The notes under the pieces are model-generated. The model was not told where the DNA came from. It was given only the letters and a program-made list of their open reading frames with translations, and searched no databases. The position numbers were made by a program, and so were the translations under genes. Positions 54,041 to 62,303 of a DNA stretch of 64,000 nucleotides are shown here, piece by piece; the first letter of the stretch is position 1; each line of letters opens with the position of its first letter. The stretch comes from an uncultured Erythrobacter sp. (GTDB lineage Bacteria; Pseudomonadota; Alphaproteobacteria; Sphingomonadales; Sphingomonadaceae), in the NCBI RefSeq assembly GCF_947497915.1, contig NZ_CANMIJ010000001.1:989611-1053610 (forward strand). The letters run 5' to 3'.

Positions 54041-54556
54041 TTAGGCGCCTGTCGCGCCGCGTATCATTCCCACAACGCCCGAACGGCCAACCTCGACAAG
54101 GCCGAGACCGCGCATAAGGGCGATGAAACTGTCAATCTTGTCCGGCGCTCCAGTAAGCTCGAACACGAAACTTTCGGTGGTCGTATCAACCACGCTGGCG
54201 CGGAAAATGTCTGCTACACGCAGCGCCTCAACGCGCGCGTCGCCTTTTCCGCAGACCTTAATAAGCGCGAGTTCCCGCTCCACATGCGGACCAGCCGTTG
54301 TCAGGTCTGTTACGCCGTGAACCGGCACAAGCCGTTCAAGCTGTGCTTCGATCTGGTCGATCACTTCGGGCGGGCCGTTTGTGACGACTGTAATCCGGCT
54401 GACCGCGTGATCATCGGTAATGTCAGCCACCGTCAGACTGTCGATGTTGTACCCGCGCGCGGTGAAAAGGCCGGTGATTTTTGCCAGAATGCCTGGCTCG
54501 TTATCGACGGTGACATTGAGGACATGCCGCTCAGATGCGGCGCTTTGAATTTTCAT
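54041..54556 (-). CDS. ilvN: Acetolactate synthase small (regulatory) subunit
   Basis: 171 residues, the IlvH-like length. An ACT domain at residues about 10-85 (HVLNVTVDNEPGILAKITGLFTARGYNIDSLTV) binds valine for feedback inhibition. The C-terminal ALS-ss-C domain follows (RELALIKVCGKGDARVEALR, ELTGAPDKIDSFIALM). The start overlaps the ilvB stop by one base (TAATG), so subunits are made in fixed ratio. Confidence 0.95.
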   Translation of the reverse strand: MKIQSAASERHVLNVTVDNEPGILAKITGLFTARGYNIDSLTVADITDDHAVSRITVVTNGPPEVIDQIEAQLERLVPVHGVTDLTTAGPHVERELALIKVCGKGDARVEALRVADIFRASVVDTTTESFVFELTGAPDKIDSFIALMRGLGLVEVGRSGVVGMIRGATGA

Positions 54557-56310
54557 TACACCAGAGCCTTTGCTTCATCGTCCATCGTGCCGCCGACTTC
54601 ATCGCCATAAAGCAGCATTTCCGTATGCGCTGCGCCTGACGGGATCATTGGTAGGCAGTTAGCGTCTTTTGCTACGCAGCAATCGACGATGACCGGGCCG
54701 TCATGTTCCATCATCCGCAGAATACCCGCATCGAGGTCTTTCTCGTCCTGGATGCGAATGCCTTTCCAGCCATACGCTTCGGCCAGCGCAACAAAGTCAG
54801 GCAGGCTGTCGGAATAGCTGTTTGAATAACGGCTTTCATAGGTCAGTTCCTGCCACTGACGCACCATGCCCATATATTCGTTGTTCAAGATAAATATCTT
54901 GATCGGCAGGCGGTATTGGCTCGCAGTGCCGAGTTCCTGAATGTTCATCTGGATCGACGCTTCACCGGCAATGTCGATGACCAAGGCATCGGGGTGGCCA
55001 AGTTGGGCACCGATGGCCGCTGGCATACCGTAACCCATCGTGCCGAGCCCGCCGCTCGTCAGCCATTTGTTCGGTTTGTCAAAGCCAAAGTATTGCGCGG
55101 CCCACATCTGATGCTGGCCGACTTCGGTGGTGATGATCGGCGAGCGATCATGGGTGAGGGCGTAAAGCCGCTCGACCGCTTTTTGCGGCATGATCGCGTC
55201 GGGGTCTTTCTTCGATTTTTCGGGATAGGATAGGCACTCGCGCGCACGCCAACCGGCAATGCGTGCTTTCCATTCGCCTAGGTCTTGCGCTTTGCGCTCA
55301 CCCCATGCCTCGATCATCTGGCCAAGCACTGTTGCGCAGTCGCCAACAATGCCGAGATCGACGGGCACGTTCTTGTTGATCGAACTCCGGTCGATATCGA
55401 TGTGGATTTTCTTACTATCGGGCGAGAACGCATCGAGGCGCCCCGTTACACGGTCATCAAAACGCGCGCCGATACAGATCATCACATCGGCGCGGTTCAT
55501 TGCCATATTGGCCTCGAACGTGCCGTGCATTCCCAGCATGCCGAGCCAGTCGGGATGCGTGTTTGAAAAACAGCCTAGGCCCATCAAAGTTGAGGTGACA
55601 GGCGCGCCCGTGATGTCTTGCAACTGGCGGAGCAATTCGGTCGCTTGCGGGCCGGAATTGATCACGCCGCCGCCCGTGTAAAAGATTGGCCGCTCTGCGC
55701 CTGCAAGCATATCGACAGCTTCGATGATCTGCTCTGGCGATGCAGCCATCTGCGGTGCGTAGCGGTGCGCCGCAGTAAGTTTGGACGCGCGGTTTTCTGA
55801 AGGGACGGCGATCTGCACGTCTTTCGGGATGTCGACCACAACTGGGCCGGGACGCCCCGTGGTGGCGATGCGGAATGCCTCTTCCAGCGTCGCTTTCAAA
55901 TCTGCCGGGTCTTTGACGAGATAATTGTGCTTCGAACAATGGCGCGTAATGCCTACGGTATCGGCTTCCTGAAACGCGTCTGTGCCGATCAGCCCTGTCG
56001 GGACCTGGCCAGTGATCACGACCATCGGGATCGAGTCCATAAATGCATCGGCAATACCGGTCACAGCGTTTGTGGCACCGGGGCCGGATGTCACAAGCAC
56101 AACACCGGGCTTGCCCGTGGCGCGGGCGTAACCTTCCGCTGCATGGGCAGCGCCAGCTTCATGGCGTACGAGGATATGGCGAATGCGCTCTTCACCAAAC
56201 AGCTCGTCATAAATGGGCAGCACCGCGCCGCCGGGATAGCCGAAGACAAACTCGACATCCTGATCGACCAGGCATTCCATTAACAAGGCGGCTCCTGAGC
56301 GCTGCGCCAA
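54556..56310 (-). CDS. ilvB: Acetolactate synthase large subunit
   Basis: 584 residues. It is the thiamine-diphosphate and FAD enzyme that makes acetolactate or acetohydroxybutyrate. Motifs: FGYPGGAVLPIYDEL, HEAGAAHAAEGYARATGK (catalytic Glu), GPGATNAVTGIADAFMDSIPMVVITGQV, RFDDRVTGR, and the TPP motif DIAGEASIQMNIQELGTA. In that motif most family members have GDGSF; GEASI is the form seen in some alphaproteobacteria. The start is TTG at 56310, chosen because GGGAGA stands six bases before it. The upstream leader has a strong attenuator. Confidence 0.95.
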   Translation of the reverse strand: MAQRSGAALLMECLVDQDVEFVFGYPGGAVLPIYDELFGEERIRHILVRHEAGAAHAAEGYARATGKPGVVLVTSGPGATNAVTGIADAFMDSIPMVVITGQVPTGLIGTDAFQEADTVGITRHCSKHNYLVKDPADLKATLEEAFRIATTGRPGPVVVDIPKDVQIAVPSENRASKLTAAHRYAPQMAASPEQIIEAVDMLAGAERPIFYTGGGVINSGPQATELLRQLQDITGAPVTSTLMGLGCFSNTHPDWLGMLGMHGTFEANMAMNRADVMICIGARFDDRVTGRLDAFSPDSKKIHIDIDRSSINKNVPVDLGIVGDCATVLGQMIEAWGERKAQDLGEWKARIAGWRARECLSYPEKSKKDPDAIMPQKAVERLYALTHDRSPIITTEVGQHQMWAAQYFGFDKPNKWLTSGGLGTMGYGMPAAIGAQLGHPDALVIDIAGEASIQMNIQELGTASQYRLPIKIFILNNEYMGMVRQWQELTYESRYSNSYSDSLPDFVALAEAYGWKGIRIQDEKDLDAGILRMMEHDGPVIVDCCVAKDANCLPMIPSGAAHTEMLLYGDEVGGTMDDEAKALV

Positions 56311-56320
56311 CGTATTTCTC

Positions 56321-56362
56321 CCAAATTAAAAACGGCCCGAAGCGGTTATTCGCATCGAGCCG
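56321..56362 (-). terminator. Attenuator terminator of the ilvBNC operon
   Basis: On the minus strand CGGCTCGATGCG, loop AATAAC, CGCTTCGGGCCG, then TTTTTAATTT. Eleven of twelve positions pair (one G-U, one T-T mismatch). It lies between the leader peptide and ilvB, 11 bases before the TTG start, as expected for a transcription attenuator. Confidence 0.88.
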
Positions 56363-56389
56363 ATCTGGACGTATTCTCTTCAAAGAATC

Positions 56390-56431
56390 CTAGATCAACC
56401 CGTTCTCATCTACAATTAAGACGATAATCAT
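56390..56431 (-). CDS. ilvB leader peptide (13 aa)
   Basis: ATG at 56431 to TAG at 56390 encodes MIIVLIVDENGLI. Eight of thirteen residues are Ile, Val or Leu, with the run IIVLIV right after the start. The terminator at 56321-56362 follows. Ribosome stalling at these codons when branched-chain aminoacyl-tRNAs are scarce would favour an antiterminator and read-through into ilvBNC. This is the classical layout for amino-acid attenuators. Confidence 0.88.
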   Translation of the reverse strand: MIIVLIVDENGLI

Positions 56432-56562
56432 GATCTGGATGCCTTCACCTTTGTTGCCCGACAGTGTGTAACGATATTCATATGCGAAACCAAGGGGCGA
56501 TTGTGCACTGCAAAACCGCTTTGTGCAGTTCCGATATAAGGCATAATCTAATGCGTCAACGC

Positions 56563-57519
56563 CTAATTATGTAATAATGATGCAAAAATGCTTTCAATAT
56601 CGACATTTTGAGATTCAATGCGGTTCCAGTCACCCGGTGATTGGTTGCGGAACCACGTAAACTGACGCTTTGCATAGTTGCGCGTGGCTTGTGCACCCGC
56701 AGCAATCATCTCTTCACGCTCAATCTCATCTCCAAGAAACGCAGCGATCTCCGGCACGCCAATTGCGCGCATGACAGGGAGTTCTGGCGAGAGCTCTCGT
56801 TCGAGCAGATCCTCGACCTCGGCAATTGCACCGCTTTTCAGCATGTGTTCGAAACGCGCTCCGCAGCGATCATAAAGCCACTGTCTTTCAGGCAGCAGCA
56901 CAGCGGCGGTGAGTTCAACATCGTCGCCAATGCCGCCGGTCTTTGCCAGTTGCCAATCGCCAAGCGTGACGCCAGTCGAGCGTTTCACTTCAAGTGCACG
57001 GGCGATGCGCTGACTGTCGCCTGGGGCCAACTGGCTCGCACGTTCGGGATCTTCGATCATCAATGCGGCGTAGGCTGCATCGGTATCAAGCGCGCGGGCA
57101 ACTTCGCGGATTTCCGGATCAATCGCGGGGATAGGCGCGATCCCTTCGAGCAGCACCTTCATATACATGCCCGTTCCGCCAACCAGAACGGGAAGGGCGC
57201 CTGCGTCATGCGCCTCGGCAATCACTTTGCGGGCATGCTTCGCCCATTCTGCCGCCGAACAACTGACTTCGCCGTCCCACGCGCCATAAAGGAGGTGCGG
57301 GCAGGCCGATTGCTCTTCGTCCGAAGGGGCTGCCGACACAATCGGAATGTCGGCATAGACCTGCATACTGTCGGCGTTGATAACCCACGTCTCAAGCTTG
57401 GCCTTTGCGCGGGCCTTTGCGAGGTCCAATGCAATTGCGCTCTTGCCGCTCGCGGTTGGCCCTGCGATGAGCGCGAGCCGATTACGGGGCGATTTGTTCG
57501 GAGATGATTTTGTGCTCAT
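56563..57519 (-). CDS. miaA: tRNA dimethylallyltransferase
   Basis: 318 residues from MSTKSSPNKS at 57519; a much longer in-frame extension upstream is antisense to serB and not credible. It transfers a dimethylallyl group to A37 of tRNAs that read UNN codons. Motifs: P-loop LIAGPTASGKS (20-27), VINADSMQVYADIPI, HLLYG, PVLVGGTGMYMKVLLEGI, GDSQRIARALEV, MRAIGVPEIAAFL and ATRNYAKRQFTWFRNQ. Its start codon overlaps the serB start region on the opposite strand by 8 bases. Confidence 0.96.
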   Translation of the reverse strand: MSTKSSPNKSPRNRLALIAGPTASGKSAIALDLAKARAKAKLETWVINADSMQVYADIPIVSAAPSDEEQSACPHLLYGAWDGEVSCSAAEWAKHARKVIAEAHDAGALPVLVGGTGMYMKVLLEGIAPIPAIDPEIREVARALDTDAAYAALMIEDPERASQLAPGDSQRIARALEVKRSTGVTLGDWQLAKTGGIGDDVELTAAVLLPERQWLYDRCGARFEHMLKSGAIAEVEDLLERELSPELPVMRAIGVPEIAAFLGDEIEREEMIAAGAQATRNYAKRQFTWFRNQSPGDWNRIESQNVDIESIFASLLHN

Positions 57520-58426
57520 TGCGCGTCTGATAGCAGACACTGACGCCGGGGAAACGGCTGATCTTGAAAACCGCTTGAATGCAGCGGCTGATGCGTTTGC
57601 GGCAGAGGGCATGCCGCTTACGTCTGCGGCTAAGCTCGACTTTGCTTCGTCGGCGATAGGCGGCGAGGTTTTACAGCTGAGTTTTGCCGAGGGTGAACCC
57701 GCAAAAGTGCTCGCAGGCATCGACAAGTTCTTCGCGCCTACCGACGCAATGGTGAGCGCCGAAGAAATTATCGTCCCAAAGCTCTTCGTCTCTGACATGG
57801 ATTCAACGATGATCGGGCAGGAATGCATCGATGAACTCGCGGATTTTGCTGGATTGAAAGCAGAAATCTCAGACATCACAGAACGGGCCATGCAGGGCGA
57901 ACTTGATTTCGAAAGCGCCCTGCGTGAACGGGTTACTTTGCTTGCCAGATTGGATGAAGCCGCGATTGAGACCTGCCTCGCCGAACGCATCAGAGCGACG
58001 CCGGGTGCAAAAACGCTGACCGCCACATTGGGGGCGATGGGAACGCGCTGTGTCCTTGTCACCGGCGGGTTTCACCACTTCGCCGATGCGGTGGCGCAGG
58101 AGCTTGGTTTTCAGCGTGTCGTTGGCAACAGGTTGGACGTGGCGGACGGGAAGCTGACCGGCAAACTGCTTGGCGGTATTACGGATGCAAGCACGAAGGC
58201 GGCTGTGTTGAACGAAGAGTTGGAGAAGCTCGGCCCGGCAGCAAAGACGCTCGCAACTGGCGACGGGGCCAATGACATTCCAATGATAGAGGCCGCCCAT
58301 TATGGGTTTGCCTACCGCGCAAAGCCAAAGGCGAGGGCTGCAGCAAACGGTCGTGTCGATCGCGGCGACTTGAGCGTGATTTTGGCTTTACTGGGCATTG
58401 CCCCAAAGGATTGGGTTGAAGGTTGA
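57512..58426 (+). CDS. serB: Phosphoserine phosphatase
   Basis: 304 residues from the GTG at 57512, supported by GGAG eight bases upstream and by the product start MLIARLIAD typical of the family. It performs the last step of serine synthesis. An N-terminal ACT-like region (residues 1-85) precedes the HAD phosphatase: nucleophile in FVSDMDSTMIGQE (Asp95, Asp97), VTGGFHHFADAVA, and LATGDGANDIPMIEAAHYGFAYRAKPKA. Translation starts inside the 5' end of the divergent miaA gene, so both starts share DNA. Confidence 0.95.
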   Translation: MLIARLIADTDAGETADLENRLNAAADAFAAEGMPLTSAAKLDFASSAIGGEVLQLSFAEGEPAKVLAGIDKFFAPTDAMVSAEEIIVPKLFVSDMDSTMIGQECIDELADFAGLKAEISDITERAMQGELDFESALRERVTLLARLDEAAIETCLAERIRATPGAKTLTATLGAMGTRCVLVTGGFHHFADAVAQELGFQRVVGNRLDVADGKLTGKLLGGITDASTKAAVLNEELEKLGPAAKTLATGDGANDIPMIEAAHYGFAYRAKPKARAAANGRVDRGDLSVILALLGIAPKDWVEG

Positions 58427-58565
58427 TTCTTCGCGATACGCGGAGATTTTACAGTGCCTGTGCAAAAAGAGTTTTGATTGGGAACTCATTTCTGTTATTA
58501 ACATTGGTGTAAGTAATGGTCTGCTAGAGCAAGATCACAATCCGCATTTTGAGGCCAGACGCGCT

Positions 58566-59396
58566 ATGACCGCCACCAATTTCCCGCTCCAATCATCTGT
58601 CGACGGCACAATTCTGCGCCATCCGGATCGCCCAGAAGCACGGTATTCCCTGCCGCGCGCGGTGAAGAATTTCCGCCTTCTGATGAAGGATAAGGAAGAT
58701 ACCAGCCTCGTCTTCAAAATCTACGAATCGCTTCCACCGCGCGGCTATGTTGACCGCGTGGCCGATGTTGTTTTGTCGGAGCGGGGCGAAGACCTGCGCC
58801 GGACTGAACCGAATTTGCCGGACATTCTCGACGACCATGTCGAACTTCGCAAAACGCCCAAGGGCAGCCTTGCCCACGCTTATTGCGATTTCATGGAGAG
58901 CGAAGGGTTGAGCGCCGAGGGTCTTGTGGCCGAATTCGATAAGCTTGGCCGCCCGAAATATCCTGATCTGATGCAATGGTATATGTCGCGTTCGCGCGAC
59001 ACGCATGATCTCTTTCACGTGCTGACTGGCTATGGCCGTGACGCGCTCGGCGAGCAATGCGTGCTGCTGTTCACCCATGGTCAGAGCCCAAGCCAAGGTC
59101 ACTTGCTGATCGGCTATGCCGGTTCGGCGAACATCAAAAAGATGGTCTGGGGCAGCAAGGCTCCAGTCATGGGCGCGGTGCGTCAGGCCAAGAAAACCGG
59201 CAAGGGCGCGCCCAAACTGCTCGAACAGCCGATCCGTGAACTTCTCAAACTGCCGCTCGACGATGTTCGCGCGATGTTGAACATTCCGGAACCGACCGAG
59301 TACCGCGAATGCCACCGGATCTGGCGGGAAGAGGGCATTGATCCGATGGATCTGCTTGCAAGTTCCAACACGCCGAGTGAACTCGCCTCAGCCTAA
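58566..59396 (+). CDS. Coq4-family protein, copy 1
   Basis: 276 residues from MTATNFPLQ at 58566; in-frame sequence upstream is not credible. The Coq4 metal motif HD-x2-H-x11-E is intact: His147, Asp148, His151, Glu163 in DTHDLFHVLTGYGRDALGE. Coq4 is needed for ubiquinone synthesis in eukaryotes, and bacterial homologues are found in sphingomonads. It is paralogous to the protein at 60242 (shared openings YSLPRAVKNFRLLMKDKEDTS and FRPIKALHHFRNLIADKEDTK). The bacterial function is inferred only. A terminator at 59418 follows. Confidence 0.87.
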   Translation: MTATNFPLQSSVDGTILRHPDRPEARYSLPRAVKNFRLLMKDKEDTSLVFKIYESLPPRGYVDRVADVVLSERGEDLRRTEPNLPDILDDHVELRKTPKGSLAHAYCDFMESEGLSAEGLVAEFDKLGRPKYPDLMQWYMSRSRDTHDLFHVLTGYGRDALGEQCVLLFTHGQSPSQGHLLIGYAGSANIKKMVWGSKAPVMGAVRQAKKTGKGAPKLLEQPIRELLKLPLDDVRAMLNIPEPTEYRECHRIWREEGIDPMDLLASSNTPSELASA

Positions 59397-59417
59397 ACTG
59401 ATGCGATACGCACAATG

Positions 59418-59461
59418 AAAAGCCGTTAGAGCCAGGTCGCGATCTGGCTCAGCGGCTTTTT
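59418..59461. terminator. Terminator shared by coq4 copy 1 and the nitroreductase gene
   Basis: AAAAGCCG/CGGCTTTT and inner GAGCCAG/CTGGCTC with loop GTCGCGAT, followed by T. The structure overlaps the last codons of the convergent nitroreductase gene, so its 3' coding end doubles as part of the stem. Confidence 0.85.
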
Positions 59462-60112
59462 CTTTACCGCGTGGGCAGGAACGGTTGCGTCTGCGGTTGG
59501 TCGGCCCACCACAACAATCATCAGCGGTTTTTCCCATTCCGGTCGCTCGCACGCTTCGCGCAGGAAACCCATCGGGGAAGGTGTGTGGGTGAGGGTCGCA
59601 AGGCCCGCTTCGTGCAATGTCGCGATTAACATACCGCAGGCAATGCCGACGCTTTCATTGACGTAGTAATTCTGCGTTTTGCCGTCCTCTTCGATGCCGC
59701 CTTTGCGCTGAGCAAAAACTACGATGAGATAGGGCGCGGTTTCGAGGAACGGTTTGTCCTCATCTGTGCCCAGATCGCTTAACGCATCCAGCCATTCGTC
59801 AGACGCCTTGGGTTTGTCACCGTCTGCTCCGTAGAATTTGCGCTCTTCGTCCTCCGCAGCTTCGCGGATTGCACGCTTTTTATCCGGTGATGAGACCACG
59901 GCGAAATGCCACGGTTGATGGTTCGCACCGTTGGGCGCCGTTCCAGCCGCTTCGATCGCGGCCTCGATCGCTTCACGCGGGACAGGTTCGTCCGAGAAAT
60001 ATCGGCAGGTCCGGCGCTCTTTCAATCGATCCCGAAGTGAGCGCGCTCGTGCAACGCTTTCATCGTCGGTTAGTGTTTTGAGCGAATAAGGAATTGTATC
60101 GTGATCACGCAT
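59426..60112 (-). CDS. Nitroreductase-family flavoprotein (iodotyrosine deiodinase/BluB-like branch)
   Basis: 228 residues from the ATG at 60112 with AGGAAAC upstream. FMN-binding motifs: ERRTCRYFSDEPVPREAIEAAIEAAGTAPNGANHQPWHFAVV-type start (RxxRxF, APNGANHQPW), YVNESVGIACGMLIATLHEAGLATLTHTPSP and PLMIVVVGRPT. The insert FYGADGDKPKASDEW (residues about 100-130) recalls the lid of iodotyrosine deiodinase and BluB relatives. The substrate is unknown. It lies between the two coq4-like genes, transcribed opposite to both. Confidence 0.9.
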   Translation of the reverse strand: MRDHDTIPYSLKTLTDDESVARARSLRDRLKERRTCRYFSDEPVPREAIEAAIEAAGTAPNGANHQPWHFAVVSSPDKKRAIREAAEDEERKFYGADGDKPKASDEWLDALSDLGTDEDKPFLETAPYLIVVFAQRKGGIEEDGKTQNYYVNESVGIACGMLIATLHEAGLATLTHTPSPMGFLREACERPEWEKPLMIVVVGRPTADATVPAHAVKKKPLSQIATWL

Positions 60113-60170
60113 GGGTTTCCTATGCGCAGTGGCGATGGATAAGGGAAGGGTGACGTTACGGAAATCCACC

Positions 60171-60196
60171 TTGACAGCCGCTTACATCAATGTAAG
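60171..60196 (+). promoter_or_regulatory. TTGACA box and palindromic operator before coq4 copy 2
   Basis: A consensus -35 TTGACA (60171-60176) is followed by the perfect palindrome CTTACAT-CA-ATGTAAG (60181-60196), where a TetR-type repressor could block RNA polymerase. The start codon is 46 bases further on. No regulator gene of this type is adjacent. Confidence 0.55.
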
Positions 60197-60241
60197 TTGC
60201 AAATGACGAACCTATATATTCCGTGAGGATTGAACACCGCA

Positions 60242-61069
60242 ATGTCGACACTTGATCTCCCGCTCGTTGCCAATGACAGAGACGTATCGGGCTTTCGTCC
60301 GATCAAGGCGCTCCACCATTTCCGCAATCTGATCGCTGATAAAGAAGACACCAAAGAGGTGTTTTTCATCATCGATGCCTTGAAAGGAAAATCGGTCCAA
60401 AAGCAGGCCGAGGCGTTTGTGAAATCTGATAAAGCGCGCAAGTTCATCCAGAACGAAGATCGAGTGGCTATTGCCGACATGCTCGATGACCATGATCGCT
60501 GGGCGGATTGCGGGCCAGATACGGTCGCGCAGCATTATATGCGCTTTATGAAGCGAGAGCAGCTGACAGCGAACGGGCTGGTTGATGAAAGCTATGATTG
60601 GCGTCCGCGCGAAGAGCGTCCATCCGATCAAGTTGAGTGGTATTTCAACCGTTTGCGCGACACACATGATCTATTTCATGTGCTCACTACTTATGGCCGC
60701 GATGCCTTGGGAGAGGCCGCGCTTTTGGGCTTTTCCTATGAGCAGAACCACAATCTTGGCGTGAAGTTTATCGCGTATGCTGGCGCGCGTCAGATCAAGA
60801 AGGTCACTAAAACATCAGCGCCTCTCTACGCCGCGATCAAAGAGGGCCGCGCCTTGGGTAAGGCCGCGGACAAGCTCGCGCATATGGATATCGAAGCAGT
60901 AATGCGCGACGATATCGAAGCGGTTCGGGCGCGGCTAAACATTGGCGAGCCAAAGATGTACCGTGAGTGCCTGCGCATTCTTGAGAGCGAAGGCCATATG
61001 GCAGAAGATCTGGGCCTTAGCGCGCCAACTTCTGAGCAGTGCTGTGATGGTGATGCACAGGCCGCGTGA
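60242..61069 (+). CDS. Coq4-family protein, copy 2
   Basis: 275 residues from the ATG at 60242 (MSTLDLPLVAN). The metal motif is His142, Asp143, His146, Glu158 in DTHDLFHVLTTYGRDALGE. The C-terminal ending MYRECLRILESEGHMAEDL parallels copy 1 (EYRECHRIWREEGIDPMDL). Two divergent copies so close suggest an old tandem duplication later separated by the nitroreductase gene. This copy has its own promoter with a palindromic operator. It converges with the MFS gene, 3 bases apart. Confidence 0.87.
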   Translation: MSTLDLPLVANDRDVSGFRPIKALHHFRNLIADKEDTKEVFFIIDALKGKSVQKQAEAFVKSDKARKFIQNEDRVAIADMLDDHDRWADCGPDTVAQHYMRFMKREQLTANGLVDESYDWRPREERPSDQVEWYFNRLRDTHDLFHVLTTYGRDALGEAALLGFSYEQNHNLGVKFIAYAGARQIKKVTKTSAPLYAAIKEGRALGKAADKLAHMDIEAVMRDDIEAVRARLNIGEPKMYRECLRILESEGHMAEDLGLSAPTSEQCCDGDAQAA

Positions 61070-61072
61070 GAT

Positions 61073-62302
61073 TTAGGTTGGCAGCGTCCTCGCCAAATTC
61101 CAGCGTAGAGCGGCGAACGCCAAGACCAGAATGAAGACTGAAAGCAGGAATGGCGCGCCGGGAAAGAACACACCGCTGTCATCAGCATAAAATCCGAACA
61201 GCTTGGTCATCACAATTGGGCCAACGATGCTCGTCAGGCTGATCATAGACGCGATGGCACCTTGAAGTTCGCCCTGCGCATCATCCGATATGCGTTCTGA
61301 CATGAGCTGCTGCATTGCTGGGAATGTCAGTCCGGCAAAACTACCAAGTACGACGCCCAGGATCATGGCCCAGCTTCCCGGAGCAAACGCGAACAGCCCG
61401 TAGGCAGGTATTGCGAACACAAATCCCAAAATACAGGTGGCCTTTGGGCCGAACCTTGCGATCGACTTGCCTGTCAACGCGCCTTGCACGATGGCCAATA
61501 GCAAGCCGTATAGGGCCACGCTCAACCCGATCTCGACCAAGCTCCAATCGAATTTCAGGACGTTGTAATACGCCCAAACCGAAAAAGTGGATTGCGAAGC
61601 CAGCTGCATTAGAAAAATCACGCCTAGGAATGACAGTACAACCGGGGTCTTCGCCATTTGGAGCACTGTTCCGAATGGATTGGCGCGGGACAGCGTGAAA
61701 CGGCGGCGCTTGTCTTGCGGTAGTGTCTCTCGCAGGATGAAGTATCCGAGTATCGATCCGGCTATGCAAAGCACGGCTGCTGCGACAAATGGCAATCGGT
61801 CGCCATAACTGCCAATTAACCCGCCAGCGGCGGGGCCGATGACAAATCCGCTCGCGCCTGCACCACCCAGGATGCCGAAATATTTCCCGCGCTCCTCTGG
61901 CGAGGCGACATCAGCGACGCAGCTATTTGCGGCAGACCAGCTTGCTCCCATTACGCCGGACAATATCCGGCCAACGAAGAGCCACCAAAGGTCCGGCGCC
62001 AGAGCCATGATAATGTAATCGATCCCGAGCATGAAGAGCGTGAAAAGCAGGATCGGCCGGCGGCCATAGCGATCAGACAGGCCTCCCATGATCGGGGCAA
62101 ATAGGAACTGCATCACGGCATAAGCGAACAGGAGCCAGCCGCCGATTTCAGCCGTGCGATCAAGGCTTTCACCGGTTAGTGATTCGAGCAGCGTCGGCAT
62201 GACAGGGATGATCAATCCTATGCCAACCATATCCACGAAAACGATAAAGGCGACGAATGCTAGGGTTGCGTTCTTGCCGTTTGGGTGTGTTTCGCTGCTC
62301 AC
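61073..62302 (-). CDS. MFS transporter, TetA-like drug:proton antiporter family
   Basis: 409 residues with twelve predicted membrane helices. The loop 2-3 motif GGLSDRYGRRPILL and the helix 4-5 motif C region GAGASGFVIGPAAGGLIGSYG place it in the 12-helix drug/proton antiporters, close to TetA (MFS_1/TCR group). The actual substrate, drug or metabolite, is unknown. The GTG start overlaps closely with the DUF6122 stop (TGATGTG), so the two are translationally coupled. Confidence 0.9.
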   Translation of the reverse strand: MSSETHPNGKNATLAFVAFIVFVDMVGIGLIIPVMPTLLESLTGESLDRTAEIGGWLLFAYAVMQFLFAPIMGGLSDRYGRRPILLFTLFMLGIDYIIMALAPDLWWLFVGRILSGVMGASWSAANSCVADVASPEERGKYFGILGGAGASGFVIGPAAGGLIGSYGDRLPFVAAAVLCIAGSILGYFILRETLPQDKRRRFTLSRANPFGTVLQMAKTPVVLSFLGVIFLMQLASQSTFSVWAYYNVLKFDWSLVEIGLSVALYGLLLAIVQGALTGKSIARFGPKATCILGFVFAIPAYGLFAFAPGSWAMILGVVLGSFAGLTFPAMQQLMSERISDDAQGELQGAIASMISLTSIVGPIVMTKLFGFYADDSGVFFPGAPFLLSVFILVLAFAALRWNLARTLPT

Positions 62303-62303
62303 A

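Noticed and set aside
57520..58062. N-terminal extension of miaA by 181 codons.
   Set aside because: It is antisense to serB, lacks MiaA homology, and the P-loop lies just after the internal ATG at 57519.
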